From assembly GCA_021234155.1 (NCBI GenBank), contig JAJEKV010000032.1:4469835-4533834 (forward strand): a stretch of 64,000 bases of DNA, in the 5' to 3' direction. The position numbers and the translations under genes were made by a program. The notes beneath the pieces were generated by a model that saw only the letters and a program-made list of their open reading frames with translations, was not told the DNA's origin and did no database searches. This document shows, one piece after another, positions 22,135 through 33,431 of this stretch (its first letter is position 1; the number at the start of each line of letters is the position of its first letter). This DNA comes from Isoetes taiwanensis. Lineage: Eukaryota; Streptophyta; Lycopodiopsida; Isoetales; Isoetaceae.

Positions 22135-23180
22135 AAAAACTTAGTTTCCTTTTCAACAAACTTGTTAACTGTTCAGAAAACATGTTGCCTATTAAAATTG
22201 TTCAGTAATTACATATGTTGCTTTTATCCCCAACTTTGTGGATTGAAAAACTTTGTTTTCCTTTCACTCCTGAGGTAGGCCTTGCTTAACAGCTTGATTC
22301 ATTAGCCTTGTTTACAACCACACTAGATTTATCTCCGCACGATATGCTTAGACCTTTTAGATCTGCTGCCTTCCCATTTGCATATCCTTGAGTGTGTCTT
22401 TTCTATCACATGTTGTAACCTTTGACTGCATAATTTTGGCCTTGTGAGAGTAAATCTCCTTGGCTGTAAGCAACAACTCCACGGGATCTAACTCGTTATG
22501 CACTGGCTTTGTTGACAATTATGTCCAAAATATTTTGGGATGTTTCCAAATCACTGCCTAGGGTTCTCTTGCAGTCTCCAAGGGTATCTTCCTTTCTTTC
22601 TGCTTATAAGAGCTCTATACCATTTTGATTTACATATATAGCCACAGGTATCTTTGCCCTAGCTACACGACATTTCATGTCCCACCATCCATTTCCACAT
22701 GTTCTTCTTTGTTATGCGCACCCAAAAACACTTATAGCTGCTGCGTGTAACAAGGCCGAGGATTGGGCAGCATCTCCTTCCACATCGCTTATCCAAGTAA
22801 CCCTCTTAATAGTCCTCTAGGATATCTTGCATGTTGGCTACTCTTCCTATGGTCTAGCTTTAGCCTTAATGTGAATTTGGTTTAGTTTCTTCCTGGTAAA
22901 AACAGACTCTGCCAGTTGAAAGTATAGTGGCACATGATCTGATTCCGCCAATTTGCTTGCCACATGAAAATTTTGTACTAAGTTCTGGCTGTTAGCTAGC
23001 GGGTAATCAATTGTGCTGGATCCCAAATGGCTGAAGCATGCGTTTTTGCATGAGTCCAGAAAATTGGTAATGCCATTCAATGTTTTGAGATTACTGATCA
23101 TCCCTAACTCCAAGAGTAGTTCTCCCATACTGTTTCTAATGCTATATTTTGAGTATCTTTTCAATACATATATAAGCCAG

Positions 23181-25189
23181 CTTCAATTTCTGTTTGAAGC
23201 TAATATTTTTGCCCCAGGAAAAAACCTGGGCATGACACGTTCACATGAAAAAAAACAAAAAATAAAAAGTCCCAGAATTTTCCCTTTCTTGCTCTTCAAG
23301 CAATCCCTCCATGGATCTTTCCATTCTTTTCTCTTCAAGCAATCCTGGTTCCCCTTTCTTCCTCTGCAAGCAACAAACGATATATTCCAGCTCCATCGCT
23401 TTTGAAGTCCTGAACTTGGCCGGTAAGCTTCCTCTGACCCATTCATTTTGCTCGATTTATTCAAATGGGTATCCAGTCTTGATATTTAACTTACCAACAA
23501 TAGATCTCCACCCCTTCCAGCTCCATCGCTTTGGAGGTCCAGAACTTGGCCTGTAAGCTTCATGGCAAGCATCAGCCTCTTGATTCAGCCAAACAAAAAC
23601 AGAGCAGTCGCTGGATTTAGGCATTTGCAACAGATTGCACCATAGCTAAACGATCCGATGGAGCCCTCCATCTCCATTTCTTTCCACTGCATGAATTCTG
23701 GTGGCGGATCCAAAACGGGGGTTGTGAGGTATGTGCCGGATCCAAAAGGGAGGTTGTGAGGAATGCAGAGAGTTGAAATTCTGGGATTTGTGCTTTCTCA
23801 GAATAAACTCTGGCTGGATTTCTGCAATTTGTGCTCTCTTAGAACAAACTCTGATTGGGCAATCTAAAACCCACTCTCTGTCTTGCTTGGCAGCGCAAAA
23901 TCATGGGGAGGTTTGAAGATCCGAGCAATCTCTTGGCCAAACTACTGGCTTATCACATGTAAGCCCCCTCCATTTTTAGAATGTAATCTTTAGTCATGGC
24001 TGTGTCTTGACCCTTCCTCTTTTCGTAGCATGGGAGCAAATATTGGATCGAACGGCTATTGCAATTTGTTTGTGATGAGAAATTGTTTCCAGTATATGAA
24101 GGTCTGTTTCGATGCGTCAGTTGCTATATTGGAACTTTTTAGCTTCCAGGATTATAAGGCCAAAGAAGTTGATAATATGCCAAATCATAATTAACAAATT
24201 CATTTGCCATGTTTGATTTTCTTACAAGGAAGTTCCAACTTGAAAAATTATCAGTATATTAAATTGAAAACTTTCAAGGATTGCAAACATATTATGACAA
24301 TCAAATTGTCCCATCTAACACACAAAAGGCACATGCAAAGTAAATAAACTGGGATGCAACTAATAGTAGCGTAACAACTTCTTCAGGAATGGATAACCTT
24401 CAAGACTATTTTATTACTAAATGTTTTGTAGTTTTGTGACAATGGGACCCAGAACAAGATTCCTTTTTGGGTATTGTTCGATTTATAACAGTCTAAAATT
24501 AATTAGCCACATGCTAGAAAATGAGACGTGTATAATTTATCATATTCATACATCCATGAGTAGCTTATCCAAAGTGCAAGTGGATAATTATTGAGGCATA
24601 AAGAATGGTATCAACCTCGTAGATGCTAGCAATGGGACCTGATCAATATATTGTAGTGCTAAACACGATCCTGTCAAAAGTTCCCATATAATGCAAACTA
24701 CAAGCTCTTGAACCCTTCACGATCTTAGAGACCTGGGGATATATAAAAATGCATTCGGGACTCCTAGCTCTGTAATGCTAAAGGCCTAGAGATATATAAA
24801 AATGCGTTTTGAATCATTAGATCTAGGTGAAAAATGGATTGTAATGGTGGTGGAGGCCAATCTTCACTTTACTACAATTGGATGAAGAGACAATGTCTAA
24901 GTTTTGTCCTTTCCATTAAAAGTAATCCAATGTCTAAGTTTTGTCCTTTCCATTAAAAGTAAACATCAACCGGGACCGGCATCATCGGTAATATGTTCTT
25001 TACACGTATCTTTAACCCGCTATGTCCCTCACCTTTTATATACTTTGAATTGCATGAATTGCACCATTCTCATCCATTAGATAAGAATATCAGCTATAAC
25101 CTATCAGCCATTAGATAAGAATCATATGGCTATCAAAACTATAATCATATGGCTATATGAACTAAACAACATGACTTTGATTATCATAA
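23181..25189. other. Gene-free interval with local duplications
   Basis: No gene is supported. Duplicated blocks include CCAGCTCCATCGCTTT..GAAGTC (about 23388 and 23517), GGATCCAAAA-GGG-GGTTGTGAGG (about 23707 and 23738) and GATATATAAAAATGC (about 24736 and 24790). A stretch at 23657-23730 could be a first exon followed by GTATGT, but no downstream exon is recognisable. Confidence 0.4.
24891..24963. repeat. Two-copy tandem repeat, 37-bp unit
   Basis: The unit starts CAATGTCTAAGTTTTGTCC and occurs twice head to tail, nearly identical. The near identity points to a recent duplication. No coding content is seen. Confidence 0.85.
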
Positions 25190-25250
25190 TACAAGAAATT
25201 TATCGCGGCGGCCAAGGCCGCCGCGAACATTTCTCTTCCCCGACTAACTC
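25190..25250 (+). mobile_element. CACTA-like terminus with a 22-bp GC palindrome
   Basis: TACAAGAAATTTATCG is followed by a perfect palindrome at 25204-25225 with arms CGCGGCGGCC and GGCCGCCGCG around AA, then GAACATTTC and CCCCGACTAACTCC. The same block order, in reverse orientation and with a decayed palindrome, is at 5029-5083. Behind the end lie two and a fraction copies of a unit of about 50 bases (25262-25385), which would fit subterminal repeats. The opposite terminus was not found. Confidence 0.5.
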
Positions 25251-26364
25251 CTGCAAAGGGGGGTTTGTATATCTGTGGAATAGTGTGAAAGATGCTCTTG
25301 GAATGCAAAAGGGAATTTTATATCTTTGGAATGGTGCAAGAGATGTTCTTGAAATGCAAAGAGGGATTTTTATATCTTTCGGCTGTGCCACAGGCTATGG
25401 AGCAGTGCTTCATCATCAAGTTCTTCTATAAAGGAACAATAATAAACACTTGGAGATGCAAGTTATATACCCCAACTTGATAGTCATGAAAGAGTAGAAG
25501 TAGGAGGGCAGCAAGGGATGTCAGATCTCAAATGATATGGTGCTCTAGGACTGATTTGGCTATTTTTTCAGCATCAGGGCAGCGAATATCATAGTACCCA
25601 TAAGATAACTGTGCAGCAAAGTGATCAATGAGAAGAAGCAACGTAAGTAACAGGCAGACCAAGATTTGCTAGTTTTTTAAAAATGGAAATAAGACTTTCA
25701 CACCCATTTAGCTCCCTTCAGGCAGATGCCAGAGTGCCAGAAGCTCTGCTCATGGACCAAGCTAGTATAGAATTCCCTAACTAGCCATTTTAACTAGTTT
25801 TGCACAGAGTAGTACTCTGGAAGCATATAAGCTTTGACTTATACAAAGAATAGTGGATTCACGATAATTGTTTGGAAGCACTAGAGTGGACTTCATGTAA
25901 GTTATTGAATCAAAATTTTACTTGATAACTCAAATGAACTGATCATGGAGTGGAACTTTGAGATGTAGAAAACGGATTATATCAAACTATGGAGGTTCGG
26001 CATGCGTGCATTTTTTTTTTCTCATTGTTGCTTTGTGATTTTCTAGTTGAAACCAGAGGGCAAGTCTCTGCGCAGAGCATCTTGTGTATAGGCACTGGCG
26101 TCTGCCAGAATATGCATAAATATATACTCATAGTTCTACTACATAATTCACCCATGGATCTAGTACATAGTTCTAGCAAGACAATGGCCAATATTTCGTG
26201 CACTTGGTCAATATTTAAGACGTTCGTGCACTTGTGTATGCAATTCATATAAACTTTCAAAAAATATCTTGGGAAATGAATTGAAATATGATTTTCCTTC
26301 TGCAATGCACACAGGGAGAAAAGGAAGAGTAAAAAACTACAGGTCCAAGGAAAGCTTTCTTATA
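25251..26364. other. Gene-free interval behind the CACTA-like end
   Basis: It holds the imperfect tandem units TATATCT-TGGAATGGTG-AAGATG near 25267-25385. The open frames at 25982-26305 and 25989-26252 lie on opposite strands of the same bases and show no known motif. No gene is supported. Confidence 0.4.
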
Positions 26365-26796
26365 TTATAGATACGTACACTGCAACCTCTTCCTAAAGCG
26401 GTTACTACTTATACCAGAGTTGTCAATTGCATCAATAATATAAAGTTGCCGAAGGCCTTTGACAAATATGCGTGCTTGCATTTCAGAGGCAAAATTATGG
26501 CATCCATGCGGGCAGGATCCTTCTTCCAAAGTTCTAATTCCATCTTCAAGCTTCGTGACAGCTTTCTCAATCTCTTCCTGGCCAGTTAAAAACATTACAA
26601 CATCACCCTCTGGCTCTCGGACATGAATATCAAGTGCTGTCTGAACAGCAGATTCTAGATAATTCAAAGGCTGCTCAGTGCTGTATAAGATTTTGACTGG
26701 ATACATCTTGCCAGGAATATTAAGCACAGAACAACCATTGAAATATTTAGAAATTTTCTCTCCATCTAGAGTGGCAGCACATCCTGATATTCTTGG
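26365..26796 (-). pseudogene. DEAH-box RNA helicase fragment
   Basis: DEAH-box helicases unwind RNA using ATP, mostly in splicing and ribosome assembly. The minus strand reads AATLDGEKISKYFNGC (motif III region, usually SATLD), then LNIPGKMYPVKILYS, LDIHVREPEGDVVMFLTGQEEI (motif IV region) and ASEMQARIF. The part that should follow (motif V, ATNIAET) is not present; the frame runs into unrelated residues. An AG precedes the segment at about 26797, so the piece could be one exon, but the lost SATLD serine and the broken end suggest a pseudogene fragment. The DEGH or DEAH box itself and the RecA1 domain are absent from the neighbourhood. Confidence 0.7.
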
Positions 26797-26845
26797 AAAG
26801 ATAAATGGTGTTACTTCTGAGATGTACCAGTCTCATCACATTGTC

Positions 26846-26939
26846 AGCCATGCATATAACCATAGCCTGTCATATTTTTTGAAGCTGATGTGAGCCATGC
26901 AGATAACCACAGCCTGTCATATTTTTTGAAGCTGATGTG
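26846..26939. repeat. Two-copy tandem repeat, 47-bp unit
   Basis: AGCCATGCATATAACCATAG begins the first copy, and the second copy follows directly with three or so changes. It lies just beyond the helicase fragment. Confidence 0.8.
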
Positions 26940-28762
26940 ACTTTCACAGACATCAGAAAAAAGATTTAATGGCGAGCTGGCTATGTTTCTTCAGCTTAGA
27001 GGAATTTCTAGTCCTACCAAATCGTCAAAAGAGGGCAAACCTTTTGCCTGTTGCAGATGCTGCTCCTTTTTCAAACTCTCAGATTGTTGCAAATATGGCA
27101 TGTTGGGTCTCGTCAAGGCTTCATCTGTAGGAAAGTTTAGAAACATCAGAGTCCAACAACGAAAAGGAAGTCTTTTAACACAATTCCGTGAAAAAATAGG
27201 CAATTTGATGGGTTCTGACAGCATTTATAAGTTACTGGTTCCAAATTATGTGGTTATGATGAAAATTTGGCAGCATAGGGATATAACTAATATTGTTGCT
27301 GCTCTGTGGACAAACAGATTCAGAAAAAACATAACATATGCAAGGTACAGAGTGCAGACGGAGTTAAGAAAAAAGGCTTACCGTCTGTAGGAGCATATGT
27401 AGAGGACAAATACACAAGTAAGTAGAATCAAGGAAATAATATGGACAGCCAGCTCTGCCTTCATCTTCCATTGAAGCTTCTCTACCTTATTCAGATCATC
27501 TGTATCCCCTTTTCATCTCCAGAATCTGAGAAATCCATTCATCTCCAGAATCTGAGAAATCCAAGCCGGAAGAATTAGGTTTGCCTCTGGAAGATGTTCT
27601 AAGAGCAGCCCTGTCTCCTTGAACCGAGCTCTGTGACGCTATAGCTGGCCTAGAAACTTGCAAAGAATTGTCACACCGTTGCATCTATTGCAATTTCCAA
27701 TCAAACTTCAATTTTTACAAAAAAACGCCTCAATTCAAGGCCAAATCCGCGGCCTGCCCCATTACGAAACCCCTGCCGGTTCTTGAGACAAAAGATTCTA
27801 GCATACGCTCCGTTATGCAGCAACGAGCAGAAAAAGTCCGGAATCAGGGAAATCAACCTGATTCAAAGCTGGAAGATGAAGAAACGCTCCGTTGCAGAAA
27901 AAAATCAACCTGATTCAAAGCTAGAAGATAATCCTCCAGATCCGGAACTTGGGTTCAGTCACTTCCAAAAACACCTCCACCCAATTTTCTCTGCAGATCA
28001 GTAGGCAAAGCAGAGTATAAAGAGATTGCCCATCGGAGCACAAAAGCGCCTAAAGAACCCCGATAATCTAACCCTGGGCTCCGCCATAGCTAGAGTGCTT
28101 GGGAGGAGGCGAGAAGCATCTAGTTCAGGAGGTGGATCTGCCATAGCCAGAGCACAGACAGATCCGCAAAATAGATCCGCAAAATCTCGGTTTTTTTTGT
28201 TGCTCTTTTTCCTTGGAATTTTCAACACCACGTGTCAGCTCCAAAATCGTTCAAAAAAATATTACATCTCAAACAAAAACAAAAAATAAGACTGCATTAT
28301 ATATGTTAGGATAACACTCCAATTGGCTAGTGCTTACTTTATAGGTGATACCTATGTGACATTATGATTCTTATCTCATCAATATAATATGTTAGGAAAC
28401 AATAGTAGTTGTTTCTAAACCGAACTTTTTTCTTGTCTAGTGATAAAATCATGGAAACAAAAAAACAAGGCATGAAAGCAAGGCAGAGTACTATATTAAT
28501 TGTATATACAAATGATGATCCAACAAGTGACAGAGAAATCAGGTATTTTTGGAAGCTTCAGAGTTGGCGAAATAAACTATAATTTCAGGTTGAGCTTCCA
28601 ATCCTTGACTGGTTTCTTCCTCAATTTTGCATTGACTATCAGAACTGGCAATATTAACATAGATCTTGCGCTGTATGGCCAGCCAACTTAGCAACAAGTG
28701 CCTATTCTTCTGATGCAAAGACGTGATTTTTTTCTTTTTCAGCCATTCAAAACCAACGTTAT
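26940..28762. other. No supported gene; short tandem repeat at 27512-27563
   Basis: A 26-bp unit starting TTCATCTCCAGAATCTGAG is repeated exactly twice at 27512-27563. The open frames at 26983-27390 (plus) and 27998-28231 (minus) have no motif that I recognise. The word AAATCAACCTGATTCAAAGC occurs twice at about 27851 and 27903. The downstream part is the 3' flank of the J-domain gene. Confidence 0.45.
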
Positions 28763-29395
28763 TCACCAGCATTGATCAGTCTCCCAGCTCTTGCCCCTGT
28801 TCTGACTAGACATAGAAGCTGAGGCATAAAACGGACTGCCAGCAGAAGGTGTGTAAAACGGACCATTGCTTGAAACAGGGTAATAAAAATTAGAGCTTCC
28901 ATTGTAAACACCCCAGCAGCTGGAAACAGAAACAGGGCTACATTCCTGGGCAATTTGAAAATCATAAACAGCTTTTTTCTGGGGATCAGAAAGCACAGCA
29001 TAAGCTTCATTAATCTGCGAGAAAATAACAGTAGCAACCTCCATCTGCTCCCGACGGACAACATCAGGATGAAACTGCAAAGCTAATCGACGGTAAGAAG
29101 ATCTAATTTCGGCCATATCGGCGGAAGGGCTGACCTCGAGGGCCTGGTAATGGGTAAGGTGGGCGCGCTCGTTGGAGGATTTAGAAAACCTAATATCTTC
29201 TTCAATTCCGACGGCCATGGCGCGGGGGGAAGGGGAGGAGATGGGGGTTTTAGGGCTAGAAAGCTCGAAAGATGAAGGTTTGAAGGCCATACCGAAGCTG
29301 AGACCGCCGGAACGGGGGATGGAAAGGGATCTCAGAGCTCTTGGCGATGGCGGAGGAGAGACGAGCGCCTGCGCAGACGAAGAAGAGAGGGCCAT
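28763..29395 (-). CDS. Plastid-type J-domain protein (DnaJ 11-like co-chaperone)
   Basis: J-domain proteins stimulate Hsp70 ATPase and hand substrates to it. The 210-residue frame is intact and without introns. Residues 1 to about 62 are rich in Ser, Pro and Ala and poor in acidic residues, as in chloroplast transit peptides. Residues about 80-148 form a J domain with THYQALEVSP, a basic helix II (RSSYRRLALQF), HPD at 109-111, and INEAYAVLSDPQKKAVYD. The tail of about 60 residues is rich in Ser, Tyr and Gly and has no zinc fingers. This matches the small plant class DnaJ 11 or J8, chloroplastic. The start is chosen because it gives the transit peptide and lies just downstream of a TATA box. 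It is the only clearly functional protein gene in the window. Plastid location is inferred. Confidence 0.9.
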   Translation of the reverse strand: MALSSSSAQALVSPPPSPRALRSLSIPRSGGLSFGMAFKPSSFELSSPKTPISSPSPRAMAVGIEEDIRFSKSSNERAHLTHYQALEVSPSADMAEIRSSYRRLALQFHPDVVRREQMEVATVIFSQINEAYAVLSDPQKKAVYDFQIAQECSPVSVSSCWGVYNGSSNFYYPVSSNGPFYTPSAGSPFYASASMSSQNRGKSWETDQCW

Positions 29396-29430
29396 TTTTT
29401 TACCTTCGGAAAAAACTGAACAAATATGCC

Positions 29431-29439
29431 CCTTTTATA
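29431..29439 (-). promoter_or_regulatory. TATA box of the J-domain gene
   Basis: TATAAAAGG on the minus strand lies 36 to 44 bases upstream of the ATG at 29395. A start about 30 bases further on would leave a leader of only about ten bases, which is unusually short. The true start may lie further upstream or the next Met may be used. Confidence 0.55.
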
Positions 29440-29543
29440 CATGCGGCTGCGGTTAACTGAACTGTGCAATGGGGCTCCCCCGCCGTCTCGCGGCCGTTAC
29501 CGCGACGACCTTGGTCTTGCTTCTCGAAGATCAACTTGGCCCT

Positions 29544-29585
29544 ATGGCCAAATGCGCCCAAATACATTTGGGCGCATTTGGCCAT
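29544..29585. promoter_or_regulatory. 42-bp perfect palindrome upstream of the J-domain gene
   Basis: Arms of 20 bases (left arm ATGGCCAAATGCGCCCAAAT) are exactly inverted around AC. It lies about 150 bases upstream of the J-domain start codon in GC-richer DNA. It may be a paired protein-binding site, or the remains of a small inverted-repeat element. No known plant box is matched exactly. Confidence 0.6.
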
Positions 29586-30639
29586 CGGTGTTGGCCCTCC
29601 TGTTTCTTTCCCCAATGGTCCCAATGCCCACGTCTCTTGCATCTCTCTTTCATGACCTTGCCCTTCTGCTCCATTTCACCCCCCTCTACTTGCTCCACTG
29701 CCCATGCACCGCTATCCGTAACTTGTCGCTTCATGGACTTTTATCCAACTTCTCTGTTTCGCCCTGCCTTCTCACCCCCAACATGGGGACCCTCTACCCT
29801 CTCTGATAGAGCCCAGTTTTCAAATCCATCTACTTGTATTGCACTTTTTGTGGATCCCATCACATAAAGTCCTTGGAACCTAACCTTGAATTCCATTTTT
29901 CATATGCGTGTATCATATTCTTCGCATATCAGGACTAGGTACCAGTCAGCCTTTTGGAAAGATAATTTTTGACATTGTGCCTAGGGAGAAGCTATGGGAG
30001 AGATGGTCACCACTAGATGTCCAATAAGAATAGCAAAATGCGGTACAAATTATATGAGACAATCACATCTCAAATATCTCCATCGTGCCAGAAAATGGTG
30101 AACATAAGAGGCACCCGACTTCTGAATCTAAACTACACACTGGTCATGAGTCCACAATGTCTTAAAGCCCATTTGAAGGAGGAACATGCAAGTTGGTTCC
30201 CTAGATGAATGTCCAGGAGCAGGGATGTGTACAATTGCAGAATAACAAAGATCACACTCACTTGAAGCAGTATCTCGATGCATGCTTCCTTCAGATGCCA
30301 ATGCTTTAGAAAAGGTAAAATAACACACTACACAAGTCAAAGTAATCCCAAACTTGCCTATGGCCTACAACAATTGCTGTTATCACATTTGCCCTGAAGA
30401 AACAATTGCATCTGTCTGTGTTGGTGCACGACGCCTTAGAATTGGAATAGGTAGATGGCCTAGGGGGTTCACTTTTGATCGATGTATAACTCATGCCAGT
30501 TCAATATAAGGGGATTTTTTGATAATTCGCTTACATATACTTAGAGGTAAATGGTGCTTTTAAGTTCTGGTCTAGTGCAAATATTATACAAGGAGTACTA
30601 GTCAAACTGCCTTTAAAAATGTGTATACAAGGGGAGTTT
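29586..30639. other. Upstream flank of the J-domain gene, no gene seen
   Basis: The first 220 bases are GC-rich and contain several CCAAT or CCCAAT words, and could belong to the promoter. Beyond 29820 the DNA is AT-rich. Overlapping plus-strand frames at 29426-29867 show no known motif. Confidence 0.45.
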
Positions 30640-31000
30640 TTTTGTCACCCTTTGAACGCAGATGACATCCCCCATGTATAAGTGTATCCCCTCGGATAGA
30701 TGGGGCTGTGAGGAATGTGAAAGTAGGATATATGAATGTTGTCAGATGGGAACCATTGAAAGCGAATGCCACACTTTTCAGATTTGCCCAGTAATTCACG
30801 ATTATTCGAGCTCGATATATTGTGTTATTCAAGAGCATCACCAAAAGGCTTCTCTCTGACACTCCTCGTGATATACATTCTCTTGAAGATCAGTTTCAAA
30901 GAGTTATGCTCCCAGAATGATGAATCTTTCAGCAGCTTCTTTGTAGTCTTGGCTCGAATCACATACATTTTTAATGGCATAAAATAATCCACAACTTTGT
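30640..31000 (+). pseudogene. LINE ORF2 C-terminal Cys-rich remnant
   Basis: The plus strand shows PSDRWGCEECESRIYE, GTIESECHTFQICPVIHDY and, after a frameshift, RYIVLFKSITK and SFKELCSQNDESF. The pattern C-x2-C, GxIE-ECH, CP is the CCHC tail of the L1-like LINEs in this window. Only this end survives. The minus-strand frame at 30825-31172 over the same bases is a shadow. Confidence 0.5.
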
Positions 31001-31393
31001 ACCTATTAAGCTGGGCTACACCGTTATAAACTCGGCCTGATTCATGTTCTCGAAGTTTGTTAAGCCTTGTTATAAGACAAGAAAACAAGAAAGTTAGGAT
31101 CATGAAGCAATTGTATGTGTGATAGGCCTTGCAAGGATCATGGCCCTGGCGAAACAAAATGGGGCTTAGCATCTCTTCTTAGTCCTGCATAATAAGAGCA
31201 AGAAAATTGTATAACCCGCCAAAGGATCCCTCTTCATTGTAGGTTCTAATATTCAAGCCCTTTTCCAGTTTTGTGATTTAGTATTATTTCAACTAGCTTT
31301 CCTGAAACTGCCCTTTAAGCCAACTCAAATTTGGTGGGAGATGTTAAATTGCTACTATGTTTCTATGGAGCCAGATGCATCAGATGGTAATTG

Positions 31394-31640
31394 CTATGAT
31401 GGTGGCATAGAAAATGTTTTGTTCTCCAAAGAATTCCAGATATTGTTGATTTCAAACTCCCTGCTACTACTTGTGAGGTTTAAAGCCCAATCCCAAAAAG
31501 GTTTAAGATATGGACATTGAAGGATATTTAATGGAGTTTCATTGTCTTCACAAACTATATTGCAAGTCTCATCAATGATACCATTCAACTTATGGCTTTT
31601 GTATTACAGTTAGGCAAAGGCTGGCCGAGATTTAGAGATT
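31394..31640 (-). pseudogene. Plant-LINE zf-RVT zinc-binding fragment
   Basis: The minus strand reads CNIVCEDNETPLNILQCPYL, then KPFWDWALNL, which corresponds to the zf-RVT domain found at the C-terminus of plant LINE reverse transcriptases (C-x2-C, ET..HL..C..A..W). The His position is changed to Asn. No other part of the element adjoins it. Confidence 0.5.
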
Positions 31641-32130
31641 GCAAGAGCAAGTTGAAGAGGCTTGTGGACAGTACATGAACATTGATCATCTTGGCACTCA
31701 CCATCCACCTAAACATCCATATGCTCTTCGTCAACCTTGTAAATCTGCTAAGGATTCTAATACCTTTGCATCTCAACTCTTCCCACCACTTGCTTTATGT
31801 CATTCTGCCCCTCCTATTGTATATGGTCACTTTACTCCACTTCAGTGGGCTGATTTGATTGAAGATAACACTGCCTTGCCATAAGTCCAGGAAATGACTT
31901 CAAACTCCCATGGGATTCCATTAGTCGCATCGTATTTGACCCCATCACAAGTCTAGTGCAGGTAGTCACTTAAGGAAAGCCATATCTTTTACTTATCTAT
32001 TATGGAGTAAGTACATAGTGCCTCAAGCTCGTGTTCCAGTGGCATCTTCTTGTGCTCATACAACTAGATGAGAAACTTTCATTTTGCACCTTTTCTTGTT
32101 GATTAATAAACTTCTTGTTCGTCCTTCAAA
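31640..32130 (+). repeat. Poly(A)-type retroelement 3' region, CCTTCA end
   Basis: The end holds CGTGTTCCAGTGGCATCTTC, TTGTGCTCATACA, AATAAACTTCTTG and GTCCTTCAAA, matching 52990-53100 block by block. A plus frame of 81 residues at 31639-31884 (IDHLGTHHPPKHPYALR, then FTPLQWADL) precedes it; I do not recognise this peptide. At 32130 the A tail meets the poly(T) of a minus-strand element. Confidence 0.6.
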
Positions 32131-32990
32131 TTTTTTTTTTTTTTGATAGGCTCTGGTTCAATAATAGCCACTTGAAAATGACTGGTTTCCTTGGGCAATA
32201 AGGTTTTTAACCAATTCTCATAGCTTGGATAGCAGTTAGCCTTCAAACCCCATTAGCTAGAAATTTTAAGTACAAAGTTCTAGAAAAGGAGGAAGTATTT
32301 TCTGAATACCTTGTATTTTATTTTACCTTTTAGAGTCCAAGTTAGATCAAAATCAATTAGATCTATAAGTTTTGCACCTTTGCCATGATTGTATTGTATA
32401 TTTTCTTATCTGTGCCTTTCCCATTGATCAGAGGTGCTAACTCCTGCTAAGAGACCCATCCATTGTTCACATTCAAATTTGAAAGTGTGTTGCATGCCAA
32501 ACTTTGTACCTTTGAGGGTACTTCAAAGCAAGACAGTCATCCTGCTCACTAATCAATCCCAAGTGCCAAAGAATGTAAATTAGCACTTTTCAAGCTGTCA
32601 TTCCCTCTCCGAAAATAGAGAGATTTGATGCCAGACATCAAAAATTCAACATTGTTTGCTATTTCTCTTTTTCCTGCTAGAGAAAGGGAAGTAGGATATT
32701 GTGTTAGCTTCTTCTTTAATTTGTTGATCACGTTAGACCAAAGACCATAATATTCATATCTAGGCCAAAGGAACACCCAGAAGCTTGATGGATGTACCTT
32801 CTTTAGAACTTCGACATCCTCCATATAATTATTCTTAGAGTCTAGGACTGCCACACATTTGGCCATGTTAAGGAATATTCCTGAGGCCTTCCCAAATAAA
32901 TTCGCAGTGTCAAGTCTCTAATGTCCATCATTTTTCATAAAGCGGAAGGTATCATTTGCATACGGCATTAAGGTCACGTAGTCGGTTGCA
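32131..32990 (-). pseudogene. Plant-LINE reverse transcriptase thumb with poly(A) end
   Basis: The minus-strand frame at 32866-32549 reads WSNVINKLKKKLTQYPTSLS, LAGKREIANNVEF and SLYFRRG, the W-x(n)-LSLAGR segment between RT and zf-RVT of plant LINEs. The 3' flank runs to CCTATC and a T-run on the plus strand (32131-32144), which is the poly(A) tail of this minus-strand copy. The palm motifs are absent. Confidence 0.6.
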
Positions 32991-33431
32991 TACCCCCCCC
33001 CCCCCCCTTATTAAAGCCATATGTAGATATTTAAGTATTAAAAAGTAAAGTTACAAAAAGAAAACATCTTGAAGGGCAGTATAACCCTAAAAAAGAAAGA
33101 AAGATAACCCCTTCTTCGGATCTGTAGAAAAGCCTATTTTACTATATTATCAACTGCTGAATTATAAAACAAAGGATATTGAGAAGTTATGATTTTCAAA
33201 AGTAAGATATTAGGTAGCAGATAAAGTGGTAAAATAACATAGTATAATTTCGCTTCTGGCCCTTTCCCTTCCTGATTGTACTGAATGTAGAGAAGATGCA
33301 CATATAGTTGCCCGCCTTTGCCATATTAAATCTTCCCTTGGCATCCTTAGTAGTGCAAAAGTGATCCTACCTGACGTCCACATTCTGTTCGCAAATGCAA
33401 TTACAGATGCATGGATTATCATACCAATGAG

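Larger units (their letters stand above)
19548..23180 (-). pseudogene. Decayed LINE ORF2 with nested insertions
   Basis: Minus-strand pieces in ORF2 order are: end of an endonuclease (23164-22847, SSTIDYPLAN and ESDHVPLYF), a linker with DVEGDAAQSSALLHAAA near 22780, a second linker (21401-21174), an RT start (21095-20904, IPERWQYNKVISLCKEGKK and NYRTIMISSIFAKW), motif A (20929-20732, GGFKPHSNMDHLITLRIL and CRFVDFKNA), motif B (20648-20451, IGVKQACPLSPMLF) and a C-terminus (20039-19548, VRLRMGSHDLRNEQNKW and RMCDMDMLEDERHMLKEC, with the first Cys replaced by Tyr). Two foreign pieces lie between the linkers: a plus-strand LINE 3' end (21499-21614) and another RT piece (21865-22134). The endonuclease N-terminus and ORF1 are absent. 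Confidence 0.75.

Noticed and set aside
5029-25250. A single 20-kb CACTA element between the two termini
   Set aside because: No transposase lies between them, the interval is full of unrelated nested elements, and the ends are decayed to different degrees.
30825-31172. 115-codon minus-strand frame
   Set aside because: The plus strand over the same bases encodes a recognisable LINE Cys-rich tail.
32995-33008. C-run as a meaningful signal
   Set aside because: A plain homopolymer without a linked structure; it could also be an assembly or sequencing artefact.
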